A model generated the notes under the pieces. The model was not told the origin of the DNA and searched no databases. It worked only from the letters and a program-made list of their open reading frames with translations. Shown here piece by piece: positions 7,051-15,107 of a stretch of DNA of 64,000 bases (its first letter is position 1; each line of letters begins with the position of its first letter). The translations under genes were made by a program, and so were the position numbers. Source of the DNA: Imperialibacter sp040222385 (GTDB lineage Bacteria > Bacteroidota > Bacteroidia > Cytophagales > Cyclobacteriaceae); contig NZ_JAVKDF010000021.1 of the NCBI RefSeq assembly GCF_040222385.1, positions 1 through 64,000 on the forward strand. The letters run 5' to 3'.

Positions 7051-8049
7051 TTAACCTCCCGTGTCGCCACCACAAACCACCACCGCCACGTTGCCCACCT
7101 TGCGCCCCGAGGCCACATAGGTATGCGCCTCAGCGATGTCAGCCAACGGAAAGCTCCTGTCGACCACCGGCCTGTAATGCCCTTGCTCAGCCAGCCCTTT
7201 CAGAAAGACCAGATCCTCCTTTTTCCAATAAAAGTTTGACGACGCTATCACTACCTTTTTTCGCTTGAAAACGGAGCTGTACATGGCCGCCAGCATGTGC
7301 CGCAGGCCAAACTCGGTCAGCAGGTACTTTCCGTTTGGGCTCAGCAGGCTCATGCACTCCTTCATGGCTGTTTTGCCTACGGTGTCAAACACTATATCAT
7401 ACCGCTTGTCGGTGTCAGTGAAATCTTCTTTGGTGTAGTCAATCACCTCATCAGCGCCAATCGACTTCACCAGCGCAAGGTTTTTGGTGCTGCACACCCC
7501 CGTTACATGGGCGCCGAAGTACTTCGCCAGCTGAACGGCGGCAGTGCCCACCGAGCCCGACGCACCGTAAATGAGCACCCGGTGGCCTTTTTCTATTTTG
7601 CCCTTTTTCTTCAAATACACCAGCGCCGACAGTGGGCCGTTCACCATGGTAGCCGCCTCAGCGAATGATAGGTTTTGAGGCTTCAAATGCATCAAAGCAC
7701 TTTCAGGCAGGCATTTGTATTCGGCATAGGCACCAAAGCTGAGGCCTGTGTAGCCAAACACCTGGTCGTTTATCTGATAGTTTTTCACCTTGCTGCCGAT
7801 GGACTCCACTACCCCCGAAAATTCGATACCCAGCACTGGTTGCTTTGGTTTTCTGAACCCAAACATCAGGCCCACCGGCAGCTTCAGCAGCGGCGGGTGA
7901 TCGAAGGCTCTCATCTTAGGGTCTTCAGCTGTTACCGAGGTAGCAAATATTTTAACGAGTACTTCATCGCTTTTGGGCACGGGCTTGTCCACCTCAGCCA
8001 TTTGCAACTCTTCAGGTTTCCCGTACTTTTTGAATACTACTGCTTTCAT
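7051..8049 (-). CDS. MDR-family NAD(P)-dependent oxidoreductase (quinone reductase-like)
   Basis: 332 residues of the medium-chain dehydrogenase/reductase fold. The N-terminal GroES-like half runs from residue 1 to about 125. The nucleotide-binding half starts with VLIYGASGSVGTAAVQLAK, whose GASGSVG loop and the absence of the structural-zinc cysteine cluster fit zinc-independent quinone oxidoreductases that use NADPH. The upstream neighbour on the same strand is a Crp/Fnr gene, and between them lies an 18-bp palindrome with Fnr-like half-sites. Confidence 0.88.
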   Translation of the reverse strand: MKAVVFKKYGKPEELQMAEVDKPVPKSDEVLVKIFATSVTAEDPKMRAFDHPPLLKLPVGLMFGFRKPKQPVLGIEFSGVVESIGSKVKNYQINDQVFGYTGLSFGAYAEYKCLPESALMHLKPQNLSFAEAATMVNGPLSALVYLKKKGKIEKGHRVLIYGASGSVGTAAVQLAKYFGAHVTGVCSTKNLALVKSIGADEVIDYTKEDFTDTDKRYDIVFDTVGKTAMKECMSLLSPNGKYLLTEFGLRHMLAAMYSSVFKRKKVVIASSNFYWKKEDLVFLKGLAEQGHYRPVVDRSFPLADIAEAHTYVASGRKVGNVAVVVCGGDTGG

Positions 8050-8123
8050 GCGAATGGTTATTTTATTTTGAAAGCCACCTGCTCCGGGGCCTTTTCAAAA
8101 TAACGGGATCCGACAACGCAGGA

Positions 8124-8141
8124 ATTTGACTTAAGTCAAAT
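8124..8141. promoter_or_regulatory. 18-bp perfect palindrome, Fnr/Crp-type site
   Basis: ATTTGACTTAAGTCAAAT is fully palindromic and contains TTGAC-N4-GTCAA, close to the Fnr/Dnr consensus TTGAT-N4-ATCAA. It lies 75 bases upstream of the reductase start at 8049 and just past the stop of the Crp/Fnr gene, so that regulator is the obvious candidate to bind it. Confidence 0.6.
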
Positions 8142-8143
8142 AA

Positions 8144-8719
8144 TCACTCAAACGAAACCTTTGCCCTGATGCGGGACAATGTCTCGAGCGAAACGTTCAG
8201 ATAAGAGGCGATAATGGTAACGGGAAGGAATTGCACGATCTGAGGCTCCTTTTCGAGTAGCTTCAGGTAGCGCTGGGAGGCGTCGAGGGTTTGAAACTCC
8301 CTGAGCCGTTGTTCAAACCAAACGGCGTAGTACTCGATAAACATTTTGTCGAGCATCATTACCTCGGGGTAGGTGTTTTTCACTTTGCCAAAGCGGCCGT
8401 AGTCAATAATAGTCACCTCCAGCGCTGTTAAGGCCTCCACATACACATCGCCTGGCTTTTGCATAATGTAGCTGTCGAGCGACACGGCCACGTCGTCGTG
8501 AAAGTAGATCTCGGTCGTGATCTCCTTATGGTTGTGGAGATAAAACTTCCTCGCTATACCCTCTTTGATCAGCAAGTGAGCAGTGCATACCTGTCCGGGA
8601 CGTAGCAAGTGAGCCCCTTTTGAGAATTTCTTATCGACAAACACTTTCTCTAATTCGGCGTGGATCTCAAGATCGAGCTTATAGGATAAGTCTTTGATCC
8701 GTTTGATGTATGGGTTCAT
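8144..8719 (-). CDS. Crp/Fnr family transcriptional regulator
   Basis: 191 residues: a cyclic-nucleotide-binding-type beta roll (about 15-120) followed by a helix-turn-helix near the end, seen as TIIASYLNVSLETLSRIRAKV. No iron-sulfur cysteine cluster is present at the N-terminus. The start region and its upstream DNA are duplicated at 8946-9080. The gene is followed on the same strand by the quinone-reductase-like gene 94 bp away, which it probably controls. Confidence 0.88.
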   Translation of the reverse strand: MNPYIKRIKDLSYKLDLEIHAELEKVFVDKKFSKGAHLLRPGQVCTAHLLIKEGIARKFYLHNHKEITTEIYFHDDVAVSLDSYIMQKPGDVYVEALTALEVTIIDYGRFGKVKNTYPEVMMLDKMFIEYYAVWFEQRLREFQTLDASQRYLKLLEKEPQIVQFLPVTIIASYLNVSLETLSRIRAKVSFE

Positions 8720-8815
8720 TTATCGCTCTCGGGTTTTATCAAAATGACATAGCAACCGAATATACGGAATCTCCTCTGGTTTGTGTTTTGTGTTTTTGAG
8801 GCTTTCGAAGTAGGA
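8683..8815. repeat. copy 1 of a local duplication (Crp 5' end and promoter region)
   Basis: This segment covers the first 13 codons of the Crp/Fnr gene and its upstream DNA. It aligns without gaps to 8946-9078 at an offset of 263 bases. A run of 34 identical bases is at 8757-8790 and 9020-9053. Confidence 0.85.
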
Positions 8816-8850
8816 AAGAACCTTAAAAACGTAGCAACACTGTTGCCATG

Positions 8851-8868
8851 GCTCGTTTCTTCACGAGC
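8851..8868. repeat. short hairpin repeat, TTCTTC loop
   Basis: Perfect stem gctcgt (8851-8856) and acgagc (8863-8868) around TTCTTC, inside the spacer between the two copies of the local duplication. Confidence 0.5.
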
Positions 8869-8886
8869 GACTTCTTATGTTGGGCG

Positions 8887-8982
8887 TTACCTAGGAAAAT
8901 GTAAGATGAGCGTGTTGTTGGTTCGTGGGACACGACCCAAGGCGGAGGATAAGTCTTTAATCCGTTTTATGTATGGGTTCAT
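8887..8982 (-). pseudogene. duplicated N-terminal fragment of the Crp/Fnr gene
   Basis: The ATG at 8982 opens MNPYIKRIKDLS, identical to the first 12 residues of the regulator at 8144-8719, then continues with an unrelated tail and stops at 8887. It is the coding edge of the duplicated segment rather than a working gene, although a 31-residue peptide could be made. Confidence 0.75.
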
Positions 8983-9080
8983 TTGTTGCTCTCCGGTTTG
9001 ATCAAAATGGCGTGGCTAACGAATATACGGAATCTCCTCTGGTTTGTGTTTTGGCTTTTCGGGGTTTTCGGCGAAGAAAG
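8946..9080. repeat. copy 2 of the local duplication, upstream of the AraC gene
   Basis: Gap-free match to 8683-8815, offset 263. It places the same upstream DNA between the Crp fragment and the divergent AraC gene at 9139. Confidence 0.85.
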
Positions 9081-9138
9081 GTATGTTCAAATTCCATCGC
9101 ACTCGCACAATCTTATTTGAATTCTATAACTTTACATC

Positions 9139-10038
9139 ATGGACAAACCGCTCACCCTCGAGGAACTCTACCGGAAGAAACTCCGCCGCCAACCTGAGAG
9201 CATTCAGGGCGGTGTCGGGCAGTTCAATGTGTTCAACTATCAGGACTTTATTGGCCCCGACCCCAAGCCGGTGCCCTATAGCAGGCGGGAGTACTATAAG
9301 ATCAGCTTTCTGACAGGCAACACCAGGTACTTCTATGCCGACAAGACAGTAGAGGTGAAAAACGCAGCACTGGTTTTTGCCAACCCCATGATCCCCTACA
9401 ACTGGGAGCGCCTGAGTGAAAACCAGTCGGGGCACTTTTGTGTATTTACCGAGGAGTTTTTCGCCAACTTCGGGGCCATCAGAGACTACCCTATCTTTCA
9501 GCCGGGCAGCACGCCCATTTACGAGGTGGATCCGGATGACATAGAAGAGATCAACAGGTTTTACATGCAAATGACGGAAGAAATCAACTCTGATTATGCG
9601 TATAAGTATGATCTCATCAAAACACTGGTGATCCAGCTGATACACAAAGCCATCAAACTCAAGCCGGCTGAGGCCTCTCTCTACTCACATTCTACTGCCA
9701 ACGACAGGATCTCCTCCCTTTTCTCCGAATTGCTTGAACGCCAGTTTCCGATTGAGTCGCCTGTGCAGCGAATGAAGCTAAGAACCCCAAACGATTTTGC
9801 CAACAACCTCTCGGTGCACATCAATCACCTGAACCGGGCTTTGAAAACCACCATGGGGCAAACCACTTCGCAGCTGATCTCCAGCCGCATTATGCAGGAG
9901 GCCAGAATTTTGCTCAGGCATACCAACTGGCAAATTTCGGAGATTGGCTATTGCCTGGGGTTTGAGGAGCCGTCGCATTTTATCTCGTTCTTTAAGAAAG
10001 CAGAGAACGTTACTCCCCGACTCTACCGCACGCAATAG
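9139..10038 (+). CDS. AraC family transcriptional regulator
   Basis: 299 residues. The N-terminal part (about 25-170) is the beta-rich AraC ligand-binding type region; the C-terminal hundred residues hold two helix-turn-helix units, the second seen in QISEIGYCLGFEEPSHFISF followed by FKKAENVTPRLYR, the classic AraC signature. It precedes the aldo/keto reductase gene on the same strand by 153 bp, and control of that gene is the simplest reading. The effector is unknown. Confidence 0.9.
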   Translation: MDKPLTLEELYRKKLRRQPESIQGGVGQFNVFNYQDFIGPDPKPVPYSRREYYKISFLTGNTRYFYADKTVEVKNAALVFANPMIPYNWERLSENQSGHFCVFTEEFFANFGAIRDYPIFQPGSTPIYEVDPDDIEEINRFYMQMTEEINSDYAYKYDLIKTLVIQLIHKAIKLKPAEASLYSHSTANDRISSLFSELLERQFPIESPVQRMKLRTPNDFANNLSVHINHLNRALKTTMGQTTSQLISSRIMQEARILLRHTNWQISEIGYCLGFEEPSHFISFFKKAENVTPRLYRTQ

Positions 10039-10134
10039 CAATTGTTTGATTTTTGATATTTTTTGATTGAAGCGGGCTATAGCCAACCGGCCTGCTCTGC
10101 CCACCTTTGCAACGCTGCTGAACACAACACAACA

Positions 10135-10149
10135 CAACCACGGTGGTTG
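10135..10149. promoter_or_regulatory. small dyad between araC-like and aldo/keto reductase genes
   Basis: CAACCAC (10135-10141) and GTGGTTG (10143-10149) mirror each other around one base, 43 bases upstream of the reductase start. It could be an operator; AraC proteins more often use direct repeats, so support is weak. Confidence 0.25.
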
Positions 10150-10191
10150 CCAACGCAGAGAAAACAAACAGTTTAAAACAAAAACATTATT

Positions 10192-11214
10192 ATGAACTAC
10201 AACTATATCGGCGATACCGGACTAAAGGTATCGGAGTTATGTTTTGGCACCATGACCTTTGGTGGCCAGGATGCGGGCATGTGGAGCAAGATAGGCCAGC
10301 TCCAGCAAAAAGAGGTGAACGACATGCTTGGTGCTGTCATTGAGTCGGGCATCAATTTTATCGACACGGCCAATGTGTATTCCTTTGGGCAGTCGGAGCA
10401 GTTGCTGGGTCAGGGGTTAAAGGATATTGTAGCAAAAAGAGATGAGGTAGTGATTGCCACCAAGGTGCTGGGGCCTATGGGCTCGCAGCCCAACAATGTG
10501 GGCCTTTCCCGCTACCATATATTCAATTCGGTAGAGGCCAGCCTGCAACGACTACAGGTAGACCACATCGACCTGCTGTATGTGCACGGCGTTGATCCAA
10601 GAACATCCATTGAAGAGATAGTAAGGTCACTGAACGACGTGGTAGACAGTGGGAAGGTGCGTTACATCGCCATTTGCAACTGGCCTGCGTGGATGGTGGC
10701 CAAAGCACAAGCGGTGGCTCACTACAATGGCTGGCACAAGTTCATCGGCCTCCAGTACCATTACTCAGCTACCACCAGGGACATTGAGCACGAGCTGGTG
10801 CCCATGGCAGCGGATCACAAGCTGGCGATCTTTCCATGGAGTCCGCTGGCAGGTGGCTTCCTCTCCGGCAAATACACCAGAGAAGGCAGCAGTGATACCA
10901 ACGGAAGAAGGGCCAACTTTGACTTCCCTCCTATCGATAAAGAAAAGGCCTATGATTTGGTGGAGGTAATGGGCGGCATTGCGAAAGTACATGACGTGTC
11001 CACGGCACAAATAGCCCTGGCATGGGTGCGTCATCAGCCCGGCATCACCAGCACCATTATTGGCGCCAAAACACAGGAGCAGCTAAAAGCCAATATCGAC
11101 TCCACCGAAATAGTGTTAACGGCCGATGACCTGGCTCAAATAGAGGCGGTCAGTCCGCTGGCATCGCAGTATCCGGGTTGGATGGTGGAGCGGCAAGGTG
11201 AGTACAGGAAGTAG
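10192..11214 (+). CDS. aldo/keto reductase
   Basis: 340 residues, an (alpha/beta)8-barrel NADPH-dependent carbonyl reductase. The start GDTGLKVSELCFGTMTFG is typical of the family. The catalytic tetrad can be placed as Asp in NFIDTANVYS, Tyr in the same segment, Lys in VIATKVLG and His in LLYVHGVD. The C-terminal SSTIIGAKTQEQLKANI-like part is the cofactor-binding region. It follows the AraC regulator and is closed by a strong terminator. Confidence 0.92.
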   Translation: MNYNYIGDTGLKVSELCFGTMTFGGQDAGMWSKIGQLQQKEVNDMLGAVIESGINFIDTANVYSFGQSEQLLGQGLKDIVAKRDEVVIATKVLGPMGSQPNNVGLSRYHIFNSVEASLQRLQVDHIDLLYVHGVDPRTSIEEIVRSLNDVVDSGKVRYIAICNWPAWMVAKAQAVAHYNGWHKFIGLQYHYSATTRDIEHELVPMAADHKLAIFPWSPLAGGFLSGKYTREGSSDTNGRRANFDFPPIDKEKAYDLVEVMGGIAKVHDVSTAQIALAWVRHQPGITSTIIGAKTQEQLKANIDSTEIVLTADDLAQIEAVSPLASQYPGWMVERQGEYRK

Positions 11215-11255
11215 AAGCAAGGAAAGACTTACCGGCGTTTCGCACAGAGAAGATA

Positions 11256-11295
11256 AGGGCCGCCAATGTTTGGCGGCCTTCTGTGTTTTTATTAA
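11256..11295 (+). terminator. terminator after the aldo/keto reductase
   Basis: GGCCGCCAA (11258-11266) pairs perfectly with TTGGCGGCC (11270-11278) around a 3-base loop, followed by TTCTGTGTTTTT. It sits 40 bases after the stop. Confidence 0.85.
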
Positions 11296-11387
11296 GCTAA
11301 TCGTTCGAATTAGTGGTTTTGATTGTTTTGCTTTTTTACTCGTGTGAAAACAAACTACCGATGCTGCAAGTGAGCTACCGGCACCTT

Positions 11388-11735
11388 CTATTTGGGCTCA
11401 AGAGTCATGACGTAGTCATAGCTTTCGTTCAAATACTTTGCTAAATTGTCAAGATCACCCAGCATCACTTCGGGAATTAATACATAGCCATGCATGATCG
11501 AGTTATATGACTTGAAGACACTGGAATCGAATTCTTCCATGTACTTTTTCTGCACTTCTTTCGAAAAGCGGATGCCGATTTCACCAGCTTTGTTGAGTAA
11601 CGAAAACATGTATCCATTAGCCGAGGTGTAAGGCATTGTTTTACCCTTTCTTTCAAATCTTGGGCATTTGGAGACTAGCTCCTCGTAGGTTTTTAATCGC
11701 TCCTCCCAAATGGTTTGGTTTTTCTGCTTATTCAT
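11388..11735 (-). CDS. small TfoX/YjbR-like protein of unknown function
   Basis: 115 residues from the ATG at 11735. The frame continues upstream to an ATG at 11816, but that part is basic and unstructured, so the inner start (MNKQKNQ) is preferred. The core GYMFSLLNKAGEIGIRFSKE and the later MHGYVLIPEVMLGDLDNLA recall the TfoX N-terminal fold: a methionine-phenylalanine strand, a lipid- or ligand-facing turn and a final YV-P segment. No catalytic residues are obvious. Single gene. Confidence 0.7.
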   Translation of the reverse strand: MNKQKNQTIWEERLKTYEELVSKCPRFERKGKTMPYTSANGYMFSLLNKAGEIGIRFSKEVQKKYMEEFDSSVFKSYNSIMHGYVLIPEVMLGDLDNLAKYLNESYDYVMTLEPK

Positions 11736-11981
11736 CAGCTTGTGCCCTTTCTGTTTAACCCTAATTGACGACCGCCTTTTACCAATATACCAAAAGGTAG
11801 TAATGATTCCGATCATCCGACTGCATTGGCCCGCTTATCAGGCACTTCTTTTGCCTCTATTTGACACAAAAAAGCCCCCACCAAGCCTAAAAGGTCGGTA
11901 TAGGGCAGTGTTTACAAACGAGCCAGGGCAATGGGCTACTCAAAATACAGCAAAGCCCGGCGGCAACTTTCAGCAAATATC

Positions 11982-12458
11982 TTACTCATGGTTCTCTACT
12001 GTCAGTTTCTTAATCAAAGAAATCTGCCCCAGGTGGTAGTAGCAGTGCTCGATTACCCCTTCCATATTGCGCCAGTAGGTGCCATACTTTTCGTCTACGA
12101 AAGCTTCGTCCAACTTCCCATCGGGCATTTTGCCCAAATGTTCCACAAATTTTTCAGCGTTCTCCAGGAAGTCCTCAACCAGGCGTTTCCAATCAGCTTC
12201 CGATGTTATAGGTGGCAGATCAAAGCTGTATTTGTCCCGAATTTCGAGGCCGCCACCTCCAAACACATTCAGTATCCCAGCTAAATAGTAGTTGACATGA
12301 TAAGTGAGCTGGGCAATGGTGTTGAGGTCGCCCACTTTTTGTATGGCCTGCTGCCATGTCACGTTTTCTATTTGCTCCTTGTAGTTGGTGTTCGCCACCC
12401 AGCGTCCATCCAGCAATACTTCACGCAGTCTGTTTGCGGTAAATTCACTTCTTTTCAT
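11982..12458 (-). CDS. DinB-like four-helix protein
   Basis: 158 residues. Family features are the early histidine in AQLTYHVNYYLAG (about residue 54) and the late pair in GVIEHCYYHLGQISLIKK (about residues 135-139), which in DinB proteins bind a divalent metal. It is all-helical by composition and has no signal peptide. DinB-like proteins are often thiol transferases or damage-related, but the role here is unknown. A second member lies at 21789-22331. Confidence 0.85.
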   Translation of the reverse strand: MKRSEFTANRLREVLLDGRWVANTNYKEQIENVTWQQAIQKVGDLNTIAQLTYHVNYYLAGILNVFGGGGLEIRDKYSFDLPPITSEADWKRLVEDFLENAEKFVEHLGKMPDGKLDEAFVDEKYGTYWRNMEGVIEHCYYHLGQISLIKKLTVENHE

Positions 12459-12625
12459 TGCATAAGCTTTTGTTCAACATCTCATAACGAAGCAGTGGCC
12501 AAATTTAAGTCGTATCCCCTATTTCGTCAATCAGGCTGGCAGAGCCTTATCAGTAATTCCACTTAAAATCTTACACCGACGCAACCATTTCTACAAAATC
12601 CGTTAAACGAGGCATATAACACATT

Positions 12626-13702
12626 ATGCGTCGACTGGCACCCAATTTACTTGATGTTAACAACCGGATATATGCCCACCTGCTGTTTTGGGTGGCGTAC
12701 TATTTCTACCGGGTGTACATGTATATCGAGTACTATGAGTACTCTCCCATTACCCAATTTGTAGAGCTCCCTGTAAAAGTAGCCGTTGTTTACGTGCATA
12801 TGTACTTCCTTATGCCTAAGCTGCTAAGCCACCGAAAGTATTTTTACTATGGCATCAGCTTGATCTGCCTTGTTTTTGTGGCCACCGTGCTGCAATCGGA
12901 GGTGATCAGGGGAATGATAGCTTCGGGCATTTATCGTTTCAACCCCGACTTGCTCTACGCTCCCCGCAAGTTCAGCTCAACGGCCAGCCACATCACCATG
13001 ATCCTTTTCGTGACCTCGGCCATCAAAATACTGAAAGACCAATACCTGCAGCAGCAAAAGCTCCAACAGGTAGAGCAGCAACGTCTTCGCAATGAGCTCA
13101 CCTTCCTGAAGACGCAAATCAATCCGCACTTCTTTTTCAATACCCTCAACAACCTCTATTCGCTGGTATTGAACAAGTCGGACAAAGCAGCCGATGCCAT
13201 TCTGAAGCTCTCCTCGCTGATGGAATATGTGATTTACGAGTCGGATAGAAAGAAGGTAAGCCTGCAATCGGAGGTGAAACACCTGCACGACTACGTGGAG
13301 CTGGAAAAGCTCAGGTTTGGTACCGAGCTAAAGCTGGAGATGGTGCTGCCGGAAGAGGTTGCTGGATATGATATTCCACCAATGTTGCTCATCCCGCTGG
13401 TAGAAAACTGTTTTAAACACGGAAAACCAGATGGAAACGGCCTCTTTACGATCAACATCGAAGCAACTATAAAAGGGAAGTACCTTTCCTTTAGCACTTA
13501 CAACACCAAAGTATCCCACCCCATCGAAAGGGGAAAAGCCACCTCGCACTATGGGGTAGGCCTACAAAATGTGATGCGCCGAATCGAGCTGATATATGGA
13601 AAAAGAGCCAATTTTAAGCTCAAAGAGCTCCCCGAGAGCTTTTCACTAACGGTGCAGTTGCCATTGGAAGACCAAAGAAAGGAGGCTGCTCTTGAAGCTT
13701 AG
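12626..13702 (+). CDS. LytS/YehU-type sensor histidine kinase
   Basis: 358 residues. Four hydrophobic segments occupy about 15-140, followed by a coiled-coil-like Gln-rich linker (QQQKLQQVEQQRLRNEL). The His_kinase domain shows the phosphoacceptor in INPHFFFNTLNNLYSL and the ATPase domain begins with PPMLLIPLVENCFKHG. It is the membrane sensor of a two-component system; its stop overlaps the regulator start by 11 bases. The signal sensed cannot be told. Confidence 0.92.
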   Translation: MRRLAPNLLDVNNRIYAHLLFWVAYYFYRVYMYIEYYEYSPITQFVELPVKVAVVYVHMYFLMPKLLSHRKYFYYGISLICLVFVATVLQSEVIRGMIASGIYRFNPDLLYAPRKFSSTASHITMILFVTSAIKILKDQYLQQQKLQQVEQQRLRNELTFLKTQINPHFFFNTLNNLYSLVLNKSDKAADAILKLSSLMEYVIYESDRKKVSLQSEVKHLHDYVELEKLRFGTELKLEMVLPEEVAGYDIPPMLLIPLVENCFKHGKPDGNGLFTINIEATIKGKYLSFSTYNTKVSHPIERGKATSHYGVGLQNVMRRIELIYGKRANFKLKELPESFSLTVQLPLEDQRKEAALEA

Positions 13703-14405
13703 CTGCCTGATAGTGGACGATGAGCCGTTGGCCATTGAGGTCATCCACAACTACGTGGAACGACTCGACAATCTTGAGCTTGTCGCCAAATGTCGCCACG
13801 TGGCCGAGGCCAATACCTGGCTGAAAAGTACGTCAGTCGATGTGGTGTTTCTCGACATCAAAATGCCGGAAGTTACCGGCCTTGAGTTTGCCAGAACGCT
13901 GGGGAAAACGCCAATGATTGTTTTCACCACTGCTTCCCGGGATCTGGCCGTGCAGAGTTATGACACCCATGCCATAGACTACCTGATCAAGCCGATTAGC
14001 TTCGAGAAGTTTCTCAAGGCAGTGAACAAGGCCTTCGACAGAAAAAGGGAGCTCGACCTGCTGGGCGGCTCAATGCAACACAAGACGCTGCTTGTCAAAG
14101 CCGAAAATAAGACCTTCAGGATTGACGCTGGTGACATTCATTTTGTGGAAAGCATCCGTGACCACGTAGTTTTCCATTTGGCAGATGGGGCCTCTGTTGT
14201 GTCTTACACCTCCGTAACTGCCATTGAAAAGGACTTACCGGAGTTGGACTTCATACGAATCCACCGTTCCTACCTTGTGGCCATCCGGCACACCAAAGCC
14301 TTTAGCAATTCCCACATCGAACTACCCAACACTACCCTGCCCATTGGCCGCACCTACAAAGAAGAGGTCCTGCGGCGGCTGACCCTGCACGACATCCGTT
14401 GGTAG
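13692..14405 (+). CDS. LytTR-family response regulator
   Basis: 237 residues. The receiver domain (1-120) has the acidic pair in CLIVDDEP and the phosphoacceptor Asp in VVFLDIKMP; the switch Thr and Lys are in VFTTAS and YLIKPIS. The LytTR DNA-binding domain fills about 140-235. The start is TTG at 13692: no ATG lies near, and the receiver domain begins right there. Overlap with the kinase gene implies coupled translation. Confidence 0.92.
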   Translation: MKLSCLIVDDEPLAIEVIHNYVERLDNLELVAKCRHVAEANTWLKSTSVDVVFLDIKMPEVTGLEFARTLGKTPMIVFTTASRDLAVQSYDTHAIDYLIKPISFEKFLKAVNKAFDRKRELDLLGGSMQHKTLLVKAENKTFRIDAGDIHFVESIRDHVVFHLADGASVVSYTSVTAIEKDLPELDFIRIHRSYLVAIRHTKAFSNSHIELPNTTLPIGRTYKEEVLRRLTLHDIRW

Positions 14406-14506
14406 GGTGAAACTTGTCGTTCTTCAGTGGAAACCCACTCTTCAAAGGTGCGCTGAAGCAAATACTCCCCTCCCACGTTCAATGAGTATGGTCAACTCAG
14501 AACAAC

Positions 14507-15013
14507 ATGAACTGGATTTTTTCATCTTTAGCCGCAGCACTCATATGTAGCAGCGCAGCAGGCCGCCAACTTAGTATTTACTCAACAGGCTTCGGTGATA
14601 GAGCAGAGCAAATCATCGAACAAGCCAGGCTTTATGCCGATGAGCTAAACATTGCATCCGGGCAACCGCTCATCGTTATGGTGATGCTTTCCGACAAGCT
14701 GCCGGACAATATCAGCGGCATGATGGTGCACGGCGAAAATGAGGTGCTGGAAATGCGAAACGTAATGATCAAGCTCAATGCAGCACTGCCTGCCGACGAC
14801 CTGAGCCGGGCGCTGGCCCACGAAATGGTGCATGTGGCGCAATACGCACGTGGAGATTTGATGCGGATAAACAACACCATGTTTCGCTGGCAGGGGCAGC
14901 TGATATTTGATTCGGCAAACATCCCCTACCGGCAGCGGAAATGGGAAAAGGAGGCTTTTGCCAAAGAAGAAGAATTGAGAAAGGCTTACAAAAAACTAAT
15001 CTCTCGCCAATAG
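14507..15013 (+). CDS. secreted HExxH protein, putative zinc metallopeptidase
   Basis: 168 residues with a signal-peptide-like start (hydrophobic 3-17, cleavage near AAG/RQ). The zinc motif HEMVH is at 105-109 (ALAHEMVHVAQYARGD), and acidic residues in KWEKEAFAKEEE (about 145-155) could give the third ligand. The catalytic set is therefore plausible, but the family is not one I can name. It stands between the LytTR regulator and the outer-membrane barrel gene on the same strand. Confidence 0.7.
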   Translation: MNWIFSSLAAALICSSAAGRQLSIYSTGFGDRAEQIIEQARLYADELNIASGQPLIVMVMLSDKLPDNISGMMVHGENEVLEMRNVMIKLNAALPADDLSRALAHEMVHVAQYARGDLMRINNTMFRWQGQLIFDSANIPYRQRKWEKEAFAKEEELRKAYKKLISRQ

Positions 15014-15059
15014 AAGCCTATTAACCGGAAATGACATTTTTTTTGGTTGTTAGATGTGA

Positions 15060-15107
15060 TGTGACATAGGTATATTCAGCGTTTAGTTGTTAATATACCA
15101 TGTCACA
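15060..15107. promoter_or_regulatory. 16-bp dyad overlapping the start codon of the barrel gene
   Basis: TGTGACAT-A-GGTATATT (15060-15076) is mirrored by AATATACC-ATGTCACA (15092-15107), with one bulged base and a 15-base spacer. The right arm contains the ATG at 15100. As DNA it could be an operator; as RNA it would hide the start codon. Confidence 0.65.

Noticed and set aside
6576..7075. Two minus-strand ORFs in the gap before the reductase gene
   Set aside because: No family-like pattern, they overlap each other and the end of the reductase gene, and contain hairpin repeats. A decayed gene cannot be excluded.
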